From Alphaproteobacteria bacterium (GTDB taxonomy: Bacteria; Pseudomonadota; Alphaproteobacteria; WRAU01; Hepatincolaceae), in NCBI GenBank assembly GCA_009780035.1, contig WRAU01000003.1, positions 113,945 through 177,944 on the forward strand: a stretch of 64,000 nucleotides of DNA, in the 5' to 3' direction. Below are positions 24,876 through 34,571 of this stretch, piece after piece. Position 1 is the stretch's first letter, and every line of letters starts with the position of its first letter. A program made the position numbers and the translations under genes. Under the pieces are notes generated by a model. It made no database searches. It saw only the letters and a program-made list of their open reading frames with translations, and was not told where the DNA came from.

Positions 24876-26422
24876 TATTTCCTGCTAAATAGTTTTATAA
24901 TTTCAAAATATATATATGATTTTAATACTTTTAATAAAAAAATGACAATTAATACTATCAAGATTACCAAAAAAATAAAAACAAAGCGAAACCAAAATAA
25001 GCTAATCTCTAAATTATCAAGCAAAGCATATTTTAAACATAATAGAAGGGCTATTAATATCAGCGCTGCTAAAAGAATTTTTCTTAATTCCATAAAAAAT
25101 TCATGGGATAATTTAAAATCATATTTCTGTTTTAAAAAAAAGCCTAAAATTAAAAAATTTACTACACTTGCAACCACTGTTGCCAAAGCTATGCCATATA
25201 CTCCAAAAAGGCTGGCAAAATAAAACACTAAAACTAAATTTAATGCCAAGCATACCAATGTAGAATAAAGCGGAGTTTTTGTATCGCCATAAGAATAATA
25301 AAAAGGCAGAATCACTTTAATTAAAATATTAAACGGCAAAGAAAGAGAGTAAATCATTAAAACTATAGCCGTAATATGAGCGGCTTCAAAATTGAAATTT
25401 CCGCCTAAAAAAATTATTTTAATAATTTCACGGCTGTATATTACTAAAGCAATTGTAGCAAATAAAGACATGCCCAATGAAAAAATTAAAGCATTCTGCT
25501 TAATTATATTTTTTTCTTCCGTTGTTTTGCTGGAACTTGAAATCTCTGGCAGCACCACTGTGCCAATAGCAATGCCAATGATAGCCAAAGGCAGCTGATA
25601 AATTCTATCAGCATAAAATAAAAAAGAAATTGCTCCTGCCGGTAATAGCGAAGCAACCAGCACATCTATCACAATATTAACTTGATAAACTCCTGCACCA
25701 AAAATTACCGGCACAATTCTTTTAAAAAATAATTTTGTTTCCTGCGTTATATTTTTTATAAAAGAAAATCTAATCAGCCAATTGTTTTTATAGCACGCCC
25801 AAATTACACATAACAGCTGCGCAACCCCGCCCCAAAAAACACCCCAAGATCCAGCATGGGCTGCGCTTTTAAAAACTGCACTGTCTATTGAGCTTAAAAC
25901 TAAGGCTGCAATAATTCCTAAATTTAAAAAAGCCGGCAGAAAAGCTACTAAAGAAAATTTATTTATGGAGTTTAACAAAGAAGAATAAAACGCCACCATA
26001 GAAATAAACAACAGATATGGCATGGTGATTCGCAGCAAATCTACAGTTAAATAAAATATCTCGTCTCCTCTGGATTTAAATCCTGGTGAAATTACCATAA
26101 TTACCGTTGGAGCAAAAATTTCTAAAACGATTACAAAAATCGCTAAAATAATAAAAAATATAGTAAATACCTGCGCAGCAAACTCACGGGCTTTTGCTTT
26201 ATCTTCACCCAGCAGTTTAGCAAATATGGGAACAAATGCCGCCTGCATGCTGCCTTCGGCAAATAATCTTCTAAATAAATTAGGAATTTTAAACGCCACA
26301 AAAAAAGCATCAGAAAGCAATCCTGCACCTAAATATCTGCTTAATAGAATATCTCTAAAAAGTCCTAAAAATCGGCTGAATAAAGTCCAGCCGCCTACTT
26401 TTACCACATTTTTAAAATTCAT
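24875..26422 (-). CDS. murJ: Lipid II flippase MurJ
   Basis: MurJ moves lipid II across the inner membrane for peptidoglycan synthesis. The 515-residue protein has about 14 hydrophobic segments and the conserved N-terminus TLFSRFLGLFRDILLSRYLG, plus LFRRLFAEGSMQAAFVP and FYADRIYQLPLAIIGIA. Its start overlaps mutS by 4 nt. Together with the Bax-like enzyme this indicates the organism retains a peptidoglycan pathway. Confidence 0.96.
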   Translation of the reverse strand: MNFKNVVKVGGWTLFSRFLGLFRDILLSRYLGAGLLSDAFFVAFKIPNLFRRLFAEGSMQAAFVPIFAKLLGEDKAKAREFAAQVFTIFFIILAIFVIVLEIFAPTVIMVISPGFKSRGDEIFYLTVDLLRITMPYLLFISMVAFYSSLLNSINKFSLVAFLPAFLNLGIIAALVLSSIDSAVFKSAAHAGSWGVFWGGVAQLLCVIWACYKNNWLIRFSFIKNITQETKLFFKRIVPVIFGAGVYQVNIVIDVLVASLLPAGAISFLFYADRIYQLPLAIIGIAIGTVVLPEISSSSKTTEEKNIIKQNALIFSLGMSLFATIALVIYSREIIKIIFLGGNFNFEAAHITAIVLMIYSLSLPFNILIKVILPFYYSYGDTKTPLYSTLVCLALNLVLVFYFASLFGVYGIALATVVASVVNFLILGFFLKQKYDFKLSHEFFMELRKILLAALILIALLLCLKYALLDNLEISLFWFRFVFIFLVILIVLIVIFLLKVLKSYIYFEIIKLFSRK

Positions 26423-29085
26423 TTTTTTGCTAGTTCTTTTATCTCATACAATATATTAAGCGCCTCTTTTGGAGTAAGATTATCCAACTCTAATCTATAT
26501 AAATACTCATCTACAGGGGATTCTTTTTCTATAGCAGAAGCATCGGCTGCAAAATCAAACAATGGCAGAATGTCTTTTTCAGCTTTCTCTAATTTATTTA
26601 AAATATTTTGTGAATTTTTAATAACACCGGCAGGAAGTCCTGCAATTTTTGCCACTTCAATGCCATAAGATTTACTAACTGCCCCCCGAGAAAGTGCGTG
26701 CATAAAAATAATCTTATCATTTTCTTCCACTACATTAACATAATAGCATTCCAGTTTTTCTAATTTTGTTTCTAATTCTATCAGCTCGTGATAGTGGGTA
26801 GCAAAAAGTGTTCTGGCGTTTAATTTACTATTGATATATTCTAAAGTAGCCCACGCAATAGACAGTCCGTCATAGGTGGAAGTTCCTCTGCCGATTTCGT
26901 CTAAAATAACAAAAGACTTACGGGTAGCATAATTAAGAATTGTTGCCAATTCTAGCATTTCTACCATAAAAGTAGATTGTCCTTTGAATAAATCATCGCT
27001 AGCACCCACCCTTGAGAAAATTGCATCACAAACCCCGATGCGAGCAGAAACAGCCGGCACAAAGCATCCAGATTGTGCTAAAATAATAAACAAAGCATTC
27101 TGCCGTAAGTATGTGCTTTTACCCGACATATTCGGTCCGGTAATTAAAAATATATTTTTTTCATTCATAATGCAAGAGTTAGGAGTAAAAAAGGCAGGAC
27201 TGCCTGCCGCATTATTTTTATTGATACTTTTTTCAACTACTAAATGCCGACCTTTTTCTATGGCAAAAATTTCGGTATCATCAATAACCGGACGAACTAA
27301 ATTTCCGTCAATAGCTAAAATAGCAAAAGAACTTAACACATCTAGCGATGCTAAACTTTTAGAAGCTATTCGTAAAAATTCACTATCAGCAATAATTTCG
27401 GCAACCAGAGAATTAAAAATTTGCTTTTCTACATCTTGCGCCTTTTTTTCAACCTGCTCTATTTCAAAACTTAAATTATCAAGCTCGGTGCTTGAATAGC
27501 GGACAGCCGTCGTAGTATTTTTTTTGTGCGTTAGGTTATGAGTATGCAGAATTTTCGGCGACTGTTTTAATGGAACCTCAATAAAATAACCGTCCACATT
27601 ATTATAAACAATTTTTAAATTATTGACGGCTGTTTCTACAATATATTTTTCCTGCAAAGAAATTATATCCTGCAGGAATTTATCTTTACGGCTAATAAAT
27701 TCTTCAAAAACCGCATTGAACCCGCTTTTTAAAAAACCGCTTTCACGACTGCTGCCTATATCTTCTACAATGGCATCTTCAAGGCTGCTCTGCAGATTGC
27801 TTTCAAAGTAAAAATCATTTATGATATTTTCTAAAATTTCAGGCAGTTTTTTTGTTAGCAGCATTGCGCGTATAGATTCAAGATTCCTTAAGAATTCCCT
27901 CATAGCTGCCAATTCAGCAACTGTAGCTTTTTTTAGCATAATCCGCCCTAATGCCCGCTCTACATCTCCAGTATTTTGCAAAATATTCCTTATTTTGCTT
28001 AAAATATCTTGATTATCAATAAAGTAAGCAACGGCATCGTGTCTTTGATTTATCACTGGCACACTTTTGAGGGGACTGTTAAGCCAAGTTCCTAACAATC
28101 TTGATCCCTGCGAGGTTTTAGTTAAATCTATGGCTGCTTTTAGACTGCCCTGCTTTGAACCAGAAGAAGACTTTTCTATTTCCAAAGAGTTTCTTGTAAA
28201 GGCATCCAGCCGCATATATTTAGAAGAATGATCTTTTTTTGGAGGCGTAATGCCAAGGGAATCTTTCTGCGTTAGCTCGATATAATACAGCAGAACACCG
28301 CAAACAATTTTTTCTAATTTTTCTAAGTTAGCTGCTGCCAAAAAATTGCTTGAAAAAGCTTGATTTAATCTGTTTAAACATGCCTGCAGATTAAATTTTT
28401 CGCGTGGGGTGCTTGTTATTAATAGCTTAAATTCATCAAATAAAAAAGATTTATCTTCACCAGCAGACAACAGTATTTCTTTAGGCTGAATTTTATACAA
28501 TAAACTATTAATATTTTCTAAATCCGTGCTTTCCACATAAAAATCGCCGTTAGAAATATCCATCCAAGCAAGAGCAAATTTATTATTTTCACGGGCAATG
28601 CACACAAGATAGTTATAAGAATCTCTCTCAAGAAGAGCTTCCTCAGTAATTGTGCCGGGAGTAATAATTTTTACCACATCCCTTCTTACCAACTCTTTAG
28701 CAGACCTTTTTTTTGCATCCTCCGGGCTTTCCAGCTGATCACACAAGGCAACATTATAGCCATGCTTAATTAGGCGGTGCAGATAGTTTTCATAAGAATG
28801 CACGGGAACACCGCACATGCTTACTTCCTGCCCGCTGCCTGCCATTTTTTTAGTAAGAACAAGCCCAAGAAGTTTAGAAACAATCACCGCATCCTCGAAA
28901 AACATTTCAAAGAAATCACCCATTCTAAAAAATAAAAGATATTCCTTATGATTTTTTTTGATATTATAGTATTGTTGCATCATAGGGCTTAAAGATTCGC
29001 ATTCTACATCATTAAAATTATTAATTATCTTCCTATCTTTATTGTCGGAAACCTTTTTTTCCTCTTTGTTTTCTAAATTTATCAT
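26419..29085 (-). CDS. mutS: DNA mismatch repair protein MutS
   Basis: MutS recognises mismatches and recruits MutL. The 888-residue protein has the mismatch-wedge motif FFRMGDFFEMFFEDA (about 53-67), the lever and clamp domains, Walker A GPNMSGKSTYLRQ (about 672-684), Walker B FVILDEIGRGTSTYDG and the ATPase His in LFATHYHEL. The first 30 residues are a charged extension. It is intact. Confidence 0.97.
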   Translation of the reverse strand: MINLENKEEKKVSDNKDRKIINNFNDVECESLSPMMQQYYNIKKNHKEYLLFFRMGDFFEMFFEDAVIVSKLLGLVLTKKMAGSGQEVSMCGVPVHSYENYLHRLIKHGYNVALCDQLESPEDAKKRSAKELVRRDVVKIITPGTITEEALLERDSYNYLVCIARENNKFALAWMDISNGDFYVESTDLENINSLLYKIQPKEILLSAGEDKSFLFDEFKLLITSTPREKFNLQACLNRLNQAFSSNFLAAANLEKLEKIVCGVLLYYIELTQKDSLGITPPKKDHSSKYMRLDAFTRNSLEIEKSSSGSKQGSLKAAIDLTKTSQGSRLLGTWLNSPLKSVPVINQRHDAVAYFIDNQDILSKIRNILQNTGDVERALGRIMLKKATVAELAAMREFLRNLESIRAMLLTKKLPEILENIINDFYFESNLQSSLEDAIVEDIGSSRESGFLKSGFNAVFEEFISRKDKFLQDIISLQEKYIVETAVNNLKIVYNNVDGYFIEVPLKQSPKILHTHNLTHKKNTTTAVRYSSTELDNLSFEIEQVEKKAQDVEKQIFNSLVAEIIADSEFLRIASKSLASLDVLSSFAILAIDGNLVRPVIDDTEIFAIEKGRHLVVEKSINKNNAAGSPAFFTPNSCIMNEKNIFLITGPNMSGKSTYLRQNALFIILAQSGCFVPAVSARIGVCDAIFSRVGASDDLFKGQSTFMVEMLELATILNYATRKSFVILDEIGRGTSTYDGLSIAWATLEYINSKLNARTLFATHYHELIELETKLEKLECYYVNVVEENDKIIFMHALSRGAVSKSYGIEVAKIAGLPAGVIKNSQNILNKLEKAEKDILPLFDFAADASAIEKESPVDEYLYRLELDNLTPKEALNILYEIKELAKK

Positions 29086-29160
29086 CTTGTTAGTTTATAG
29101 TTATAAATAAAAGAGCATATTAATATTGCTGATTGAAAGTTGTGAAATTTAAAAGATATT

Positions 29161-29276
29161 TTATTAAAATTTTGAAGATTTTTGTTTTTATGTTGGAGCT
29201 TTACTGCGTAGTGCATTAAACACACACATAAGCAGTAAATCAACGCTATAAAATCAAAAAGACCAAAACTTATTTA
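29161..29276. repeat. Long imperfect palindrome, family A copy 4
   Basis: The apical stem TTTACTGC / GCAGTAAA encloses GTAGTGCATTAAACACACACATA. Outer arms TTTTTGTTTTTATG and TATAAAATCAAAAA pair imperfectly and extend through TTTTG / CAAAA to the stop codon of the adjacent outer-membrane gene. As with copies 1 and 3, it lies at the 3' end of a minus-strand gene. Confidence 0.7.
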
Positions 29277-30080
29277 GTATAGGTAGTATTTAATGCTAAA
29301 TATCACACTATGAAAAACTGAAGATACATTTTTATCTACTGGCTCTGTCCATTCTGTAGTGAAAGAAGAGTCTGGTTCTCCAGGTTTAAAGCTGTCATTA
29401 ATAATATTGCTCAATCCATCATTGCCAGGACGAACAGTAACACCGCTGGCTTTCATAAAACGATATTCCACACTAAAAGAAGATTTAATAATTCTTAAAT
29501 CATATTGCAATCCAACCATCAGTTGTGTAAAGCCAACACTTTGATTTTGAGAATAAGCTTGCCCTAACCCATTCGGCTGCAGTTCGGTATCAATCCAAGT
29601 ATATCTAGCTGTAGATTTACCAATCCCTGCACCGATATAAGGGTAAAATTTATCGGAAATAAACCGCATATCATAATAAATATTTGCAGCAAATCCTGTT
29701 AAAGCCTCTTGCCCTCTGTTTGGCAAATTATTTGAGTTAATTGCAGAAGTATGCAGTCTTTGATCATTCATAACTGAATACCATTGATAGAAGTTAGAAT
29801 ATTCGCCCTCAAATCGTATATCCCACAATCTTATTCCCATATTCGCCAAAGCTACCCCAGCCGATAGAGTTCTAGTTGGAGCATAAAGACCAACATAATC
29901 TTCTTTTGAACCAAGACCAAAAGTATTGCTGGATGCTGTTCCTATTCCGGCACCGATATAAACGCCGAAATTATCTTTTCTAGGATAAGCCTCTTTATCT
30001 GGGTATAAAGCCCATGAAGATGTGCTAAAAAACAAAGCAGAGAAAAAAATAAACCCTTTTAGAAAAACACTTAATTTCAT
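29274..30080 (-). CDS. Outer-membrane beta-barrel protein
   Basis: The 268-residue product has a signal peptide (about 1-25, cut after SSWA). Alternating hydrophobic strands follow, such as FGVYIGAGIGTAS, YPYIGAGIGKSTARYTW and GFTQLMVGLQYDL, and the C-terminus is aromatic, SVIFSIKYYLY, as in proteins folded by BamA. It resembles the small surface-antigen barrels of Rickettsiales, but I cannot assign a named family. Similar barrels follow downstream. Confidence 0.75.
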   Translation of the reverse strand: MKLSVFLKGFIFFSALFFSTSSWALYPDKEAYPRKDNFGVYIGAGIGTASSNTFGLGSKEDYVGLYAPTRTLSAGVALANMGIRLWDIRFEGEYSNFYQWYSVMNDQRLHTSAINSNNLPNRGQEALTGFAANIYYDMRFISDKFYPYIGAGIGKSTARYTWIDTELQPNGLGQAYSQNQSVGFTQLMVGLQYDLRIIKSSFSVEYRFMKASGVTVRPGNDGLSNIINDSFKPGEPDSSFTTEWTEPVDKNVSSVFHSVIFSIKYYLY

Positions 30081-30215
30081 AAATAAACCAAATTATTAAG
30101 TTAATAAAATACTAATACAGCAAAAAATATATACTTACTTACTTCAAATTGTAAACCCTTTAGCAAATATAATCAAACATTTAATAATATTTAACAACCT
30201 TACTGCTTTACCGAA

Positions 30216-30803
30216 TTATCCTAGAAGGTAATATCTTAATCCAAACATAACATCATTACTGCTTACTTTATAAGAGCCGATAGAAGAATTAGAGCTTCCC
30301 GATGTTGTATATCTGTATTCTAAAAAAACATCTAAAGGCACCACTGGAATTTTACCAGTTAATCCGGCATGGAAAGTATATAATGATTTGTTTTTCTTAT
30401 TAATATCACTTATCTTATCAAACTTATAAGAGGCATATTGCGTTCCCACACCTACATAAGGATTAATGAATGGAATAAATCTAAGTATATCATAGTATAA
30501 CACTAAACCATACTGAGAATTTTTATTGCTGTTAGATAAAGCACCTAAATACTGAGCTTCAACTCTTAAATCACTAATAATTGGAATAGGCAGATTAATT
30601 GGACGAATCCCTAAACTAAATAAATAAGATGTAGTATTAAAATTATCATTAGCATTATGATTATCTGCAATCTTAAATTCTGCTTTTGAGCTTTTATTAA
30701 CTGCAGCACCGCCAATATATACTTGTGGCAATACTGCCATTGAAGGTGTTGCTAATCCTAAAAACAACCCTAAAGTTAAGATAAAATTTTTTGCTATTTT
30801 CAT
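30216..30803 (-). CDS. Outer-membrane beta-barrel protein
   Basis: The 195-residue product has a signal peptide (about 1-23, cut after PSMA). Barrel-like strands follow (LPQVYIGGAAV, INPYVGVGTQYASYKF, VPLDVFLEYRYTTSG), with a C-terminal VMFGLRYYLLG. Size suggests an eight-stranded barrel. It is related in pattern to the neighbouring barrels. The function is unknown. Confidence 0.72.
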   Translation of the reverse strand: MKIAKNFILTLGLFLGLATPSMAVLPQVYIGGAAVNKSSKAEFKIADNHNANDNFNTTSYLFSLGIRPINLPIPIISDLRVEAQYLGALSNSNKNSQYGLVLYYDILRFIPFINPYVGVGTQYASYKFDKISDINKKNKSLYTFHAGLTGKIPVVPLDVFLEYRYTTSGSSNSSIGSYKVSSNDVMFGLRYYLLG

Positions 30804-30856
30804 AGTTATATTATTTCCCTTTTATTACACAATTTTTATTCATTTACTAATAATTA

Positions 30857-31534
30857 TTAATTAGCAGAAGCATTAGGACTTGTGCTGTTAGTAGAGTTAA
30901 CAGCTGTGCCATTGCTAGCGCTTTGCGCACTGACTGCACCATTATCAGCATTCTGCCCGTCTGGATTTTCTCCGTTTCCATTAGCATTATTTGGGCTGCT
31001 ATTATTAAGTTTTGGGGCATCTCTTTTATCTACCACTATGCCTAGTTTAAATCTAACGCCAAACATAAACAATGAAGACGCCGGCATAAATTCAAAATAA
31101 GGAACAACAAATTTAAGATAGCCTACTTCAATTCCTACTAAACCGTCATAACCATCGATGCTTCTTTTTGTGGGCTTATCTTTAATATTAGTATTTTGAA
31201 TATACGAAAACCCAATATAAGGATTTACCGCATACCCATTAGCAAAAGTATAAAAAAGCGAATACCTTTCGCCAGTATCAAAAATAGGAGAATATTCAAA
31301 ATTTAAGAAGTTTGCAGAAAAACCGAAACCATAATCCATAGCATTTTTATTTTGAGCATTAGGATCACCGGTTATCACACCAAAAACTCTTGATGGCTTA
31401 AAAGTTTTCATAGAAACAGTATATCTATTGCTATCTTCCGGATCGAAATTATTAAGATTAAACAAGCTATTAGCATGAGCAGTAGCTAAAAATACAGTAA
31501 AAAATGCTAAAAGACATGAAAAAATTTTATACAT
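30857..31534 (-). CDS. Outer-membrane barrel-like protein with Asn-rich C-terminal tail
   Basis: The 225-residue product has a signal peptide (about 1-21, cut after AHA) and barrel-like strands (PYIGFSYIQN, DGLVGIEVGYLKF, FMFGVRFKLGIVV). It then has a tail of about 45 residues made almost only of Asn, Ser, Ala, Gly and Thr, beginning near LNNSSPNNANG. The barrel-closing aromatic residue is therefore internal, not terminal, which is unusual for a BamA substrate. The tail could be surface-exposed and fast-evolving. Function unknown. Confidence 0.62.
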   Translation of the reverse strand: MYKIFSCLLAFFTVFLATAHANSLFNLNNFDPEDSNRYTVSMKTFKPSRVFGVITGDPNAQNKNAMDYGFGFSANFLNFEYSPIFDTGERYSLFYTFANGYAVNPYIGFSYIQNTNIKDKPTKRSIDGYDGLVGIEVGYLKFVVPYFEFMPASSLFMFGVRFKLGIVVDKRDAPKLNNSSPNNANGNGENPDGQNADNGAVSAQSASNGTAVNSTNSTSPNASAN

Positions 31535-31561
31535 AGACTTCTTTCTCTTAAAATAAAACAG

Positions 31562-32089
31562 CTAATGCTTATACCTTTTTATAGAGTCATTAATTTGGGC
31601 TTTAGCTTCATCAACTCCTTGATAGTCTTCTACTTTAACCCACTTGCCCTCTTCTAATCCTTTATAATGCTCAAAAAAGTGCTTAATTTGCGCTAAAGTA
31701 AGCTCTGGAAGATCTTTATAAGTTTTAATATCCTTATAGTATTTTGTAACCTTATTTACCGGAACACAAAGAATCTTAGAATCTCTGCCCGATTCGTCGG
31801 TCATGTTTAATACTCCTATGGGGCGCACTTTAATAACGCTTGCCGGCATAACTGCCATATGCGTAAATACTAAAACATCAAGAGGATCGCCGTCTTCAGC
31901 CAAAGTATGCGGCACAAAACCATAGTTGCAAGGATAGAACATATCTGTAGCTACAAATCTATCAACAATTAGCATGCCTGATTCTTTATCTATTTCATAT
32001 TTAACAGGATTACCTCCAGCAGGAATTTCAATTATCGCATTGAATTCTTCAGGGGCATTGTCGCCAATTTTAATTTTTGATATATCCAT
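31562..32089 (-). CDS. ppa: Inorganic pyrophosphatase
   Basis: This family I soluble pyrophosphatase of 175 residues hydrolyses PPi from biosynthesis. The motif YPCNYGFVPHTLAEDGDPLDVLV (spanning about 52-74) carries the metal-binding Asp residues in DGDPLD, and KYYKDIKTYKDLPE is also typical. Length is normal. It has its own position between two barrel-type genes. Confidence 0.97.
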   Translation of the reverse strand: MDISKIKIGDNAPEEFNAIIEIPAGGNPVKYEIDKESGMLIVDRFVATDMFYPCNYGFVPHTLAEDGDPLDVLVFTHMAVMPASVIKVRPIGVLNMTDESGRDSKILCVPVNKVTKYYKDIKTYKDLPELTLAQIKHFFEHYKGLEEGKWVKVEDYQGVDEAKAQINDSIKRYKH

Positions 32090-32092
32090 ACA

Positions 32093-32677
32093 CTAACTCT
32101 CTTTTAGCATTTTTAAGGAAATTTTATATTTTAATCCTAAATAAAAAGAATCTAAATTTTTAATATAATTTTCTTGAACCTGCACCCATCTTTTTTCAAT
32201 AGTTAGATACAAGCTGTTATAAATTCTAGCATCAAAGCCCAAACTAAAGGAGTTTCCATACTTAGCAGACCTAACCTCTTTGTCTTTTTCAAAATCATAG
32301 AATCTTAAATTATACATAGAATATATAGCATAGTTAATATACAAAGTCAAAAGTTCATAATTAATGAAATTATAAACAAATACTAATTCATAATTCTGAT
32401 TAGCATAAAAATCACCTTCATTATAGTTAATATAATTTAGCCGAGCTGCAAAATTATTAAACGGGAAACTTAATTTATAAAAAGGATTAACCTGCAAAGA
32501 CATTAAATTCGCAGTATAAGCAGTATTAGCCGCATAGTAAAAATTTAAAATATTCTTATTATTTTTAGCTTCTCTTTTGCTTTGAACTTCCTGTAAAAAT
32601 AAATTATTGCTGAATAATGCAGAAAAAGATAACATCAAAGACCATATCAGTATATAATATTTAAGAAATTTCTTCAT
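32093..32677 (-). CDS. Secreted or outer-membrane protein, function unknown
   Basis: The 194-residue product has a hydrophobic N-terminal signal (about 5-23). The rest is a Tyr/Asn/Phe-rich chain of short alternating strands (FAARLNYINYNEG, YELVFVYNFINYELL, SFSLGFDARIYNSLYL, YLGLKYKISLKM) typical of an outer-membrane barrel. It ends 4 nt before the ppa start. It is probably a fourth member of the local barrel cluster, but with weak similarity to the others. Confidence 0.55.
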   Translation of the reverse strand: MKKFLKYYILIWSLMLSFSALFSNNLFLQEVQSKREAKNNKNILNFYYAANTAYTANLMSLQVNPFYKLSFPFNNFAARLNYINYNEGDFYANQNYELVFVYNFINYELLTLYINYAIYSMYNLRFYDFEKDKEVRSAKYGNSFSLGFDARIYNSLYLTIEKRWVQVQENYIKNLDSFYLGLKYKISLKMLKES

Positions 32678-32749
32678 AATAAGTTAATGTTTAAAGATTA
32701 AACTATAATTTATTATATAACCTATTTGACAACAATACTAATAAATATC

Positions 32750-33220
32750 ATGAAAAAAATTATTTTTCTATTTGTCTTTCTGCTTTTTGTATATGGCTGC
32801 AGCCATAAAACTATTAATGTTGAAGGAGTTAACGGCAATTCGGCATATATCGCCAATTATAATTTATCAAAGGAAGATATTTTAAAAAATTACGACGGCG
32901 GGCGTCTGCAGATATATGAAAAGGAAGAAATTCAAAATATCGTTTCAGCTATAGAAAGTGATTCTAAAGATATTTATACCCTGCAAAAAGTAGATGTGCT
33001 GAATGTAGTTGGCAGCCCTTATTTAATTAAAAATGAAGTAGTTATTGAATTATGGCAGTATCGTAATCCTTTCTGCATATTGAATGTAATTTGGGATAAT
33101 TCTAAATCGGCAATTAAAGATATTGTGGCTTATGATAACAACCTTAAAAAAATAGATGCTAAAAAATGTCTTTTAGCAACTGTGAATTTGAATCCTGATA
33201 ATAAGAAAGAAAGTGTATAG
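32750..33220 (+). CDS. Predicted lipoprotein, function unknown
   Basis: From the ATG at 32750 the product has 156 residues: a lysine start and hydrophobic core (KKIIFLFVFLLFVYG), then Cys in VYGC as a non-canonical lipobox. The remainder includes LNVVGSPYLIKN...WQYRNPFCILNVIW, a pattern faintly like the SmpA/BamE family, but I would not assign it. It is the only plus-strand gene left of the putative origin, divergent from the barrel gene at 32.1-32.7 kb. A TTG at 32726 upstream in frame is probably part of a promoter (TTGACA at 32726). Confidence 0.6.
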   Translation: MKKIIFLFVFLLFVYGCSHKTINVEGVNGNSAYIANYNLSKEDILKNYDGGRLQIYEKEEIQNIVSAIESDSKDIYTLQKVDVLNVVGSPYLIKNEVVIELWQYRNPFCILNVIWDNSKSAIKDIVAYDNNLKKIDAKKCLLATVNLNPDNKKESV

Positions 33221-33259
33221 TAATTAATTGTTGAGCTTTCTATATATTTAAAATTTAAT

Positions 33260-33823
33260 TTATAAATTCCTATTCTTCCTTAAACAAACATAAAAAGCAC
33301 CAGAACCGCCGTGGATAGGGGAGGCTTCGCTGTAGGAAACTACATACTGGCTAGCGATTCCCCGCTGCAGCCATTCTAAAAAAAAGGCTTTTAAAATACC
33401 AATGCCGTTTTCTTTTTCGGCAGAATTATTGCCTTTGCCGGTAATTACTATAGCAAGACGCAATCCGCGATTAAAACAGTTTTTTATGAAGTTATCCAAT
33501 AAAATAGAGGATTCAGCGGTAGTTTTACCGTGTAAATCTAGGGTAGCTATTGGTTGATTAATTTTTTTTATCTGCAAGATTTCTTTTTTAGATAGTTGCG
33601 AGATTTTAAAATTATGTGAAATATCTTCCGTAAAACTAAAGCTAGGTGAAGATTCTATCCGCAGTTTTTTATAGGTAAAAAAATCTGCCTGTTTATTTTC
33701 TGGAAGGGGCTTAACATTTTTCATAACCTCAAGAAAATTTATATCTTCTTGGTTAGATTCTTCTTTAGAGGATTCTTTTTCTAAAAAAATTTTTTTTAGC
33801 TCATCTTTAGAAATTTTTTTCAC
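33260..33823 (-). CDS. Smr-domain protein
   Basis: The 187-residue protein ends in a Smr domain with the motif LDLHGKTTAES (about 97-107) and TGKGNNS (about 129-135), the signature of small MutS-related nucleases. Such proteins cleave nucleic acids or act on stalled ribosomes. The N-terminal half is charged and disordered. In alphaproteobacteria it is commonly found near the Tim44-dnaQ-coaE-aroE group, as here. Confidence 0.88.
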   Translation of the reverse strand: MKKISKDELKKIFLEKESSKEESNQEDINFLEVMKNVKPLPENKQADFFTYKKLRIESSPSFSFTEDISHNFKISQLSKKEILQIKKINQPIATLDLHGKTTAESSILLDNFIKNCFNRGLRLAIVITGKGNNSAEKENGIGILKAFFLEWLQRGIASQYVVSYSEASPIHGGSGAFYVCLRKNRNL

Positions 33824-33830
33824 TAATCAA

Positions 33831-33878
33831 CACTCTGCAAATGGATACCGTGTCTTAGCACGGTATGACAGTAGAAGG
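33831..33878. repeat. REP-like palindrome (family B), intergenic copy
   Basis: ATACCGTG and CACGGTAT form an 8-bp stem with a TCTTAG loop, flanked by ATGG and GACA. CTCTGCAAAT beside it matches the ATTTGCAGAG flank of the copy at 38.85 kb, so the repeat unit is longer than the hairpin. Confidence 0.75.
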
Positions 33879-33898
33879 TTTTGTATAGCTAACTTTCC

Positions 33899-34555
33899 CT
33901 ATTTTGAAGTTTGCACTAGCTTCCATATAGAAGTATTCTCTTTAATGTTCTTTTCAAACACCCAAACTTCGCTAACCTCAGACGGTTTTAAATTTAGCGA
34001 TGGTGCTTGCAATCCTTCCAAAAGCTCTCTTGTTTGCATTGTTATATATTTAACAGAAATTTGGGTATCGTAATTTTCATCAATTTTAACATCAATAATT
34101 TCTGCCAAAAGAAACTGTTTTATATCAACATATAAGGTTTTACCTTGAGCTGAACGATTATTAACCCCGTTTAAAAAAGAATCAAAAACTTTGTTTGAAA
34201 CAAAATCTCTAATGCTGTCAAGACTACCGGCAGCATAAGATCTAACAATCATTTCAAAGGCTTTTTTTGAAGATTCAATAAAATTTTTCGCTACAAAACT
34301 GCTGTCGTTTTCTGCAATAATTTCAAATTTCTGCATTAAACTGCCCACCGGATATTTATATCTTTCTTCTGTATCCACATTAGGATTTTGAGAACTGCCG
34401 GCAGCCTTTACATCAGGATAGCTAATTGTAGCCGTAGCTTCTGGTTTTTCGTATCCTACTTTTTTTCCTAATAATCTTCTAAAAATAAAAAATAAGAATA
34501 CCAGCAGGATTCCCAATAAGATAACATCAATATACTGTAAAATATCTTCCACCAT
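33899..34555 (-). CDS. Tim44-like domain protein
   Basis: The 218-residue protein has one N-terminal membrane anchor (about 11-27) and a C-terminal Tim44-like domain (about 75-218, including FNSFLNGVNN-type helices and YITMQTRELLEGL). It is the alphaproteobacterial relative (TimA) of mitochondrial Tim44 and is thought to act at the inner membrane. Its neighbours dnaQ, coaE and aroE are the usual ones. Confidence 0.85.
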   Translation of the reverse strand: MVEDILQYIDVILLGILLVFLFFIFRRLLGKKVGYEKPEATATISYPDVKAAGSSQNPNVDTEERYKYPVGSLMQKFEIIAENDSSFVAKNFIESSKKAFEMIVRSYAAGSLDSIRDFVSNKVFDSFLNGVNNRSAQGKTLYVDIKQFLLAEIIDVKIDENYDTQISVKYITMQTRELLEGLQAPSLNLKPSEVSEVWVFEKNIKENTSIWKLVQTSK

Positions 34556-34571
34556 TTTTTCCTTTATTTTA

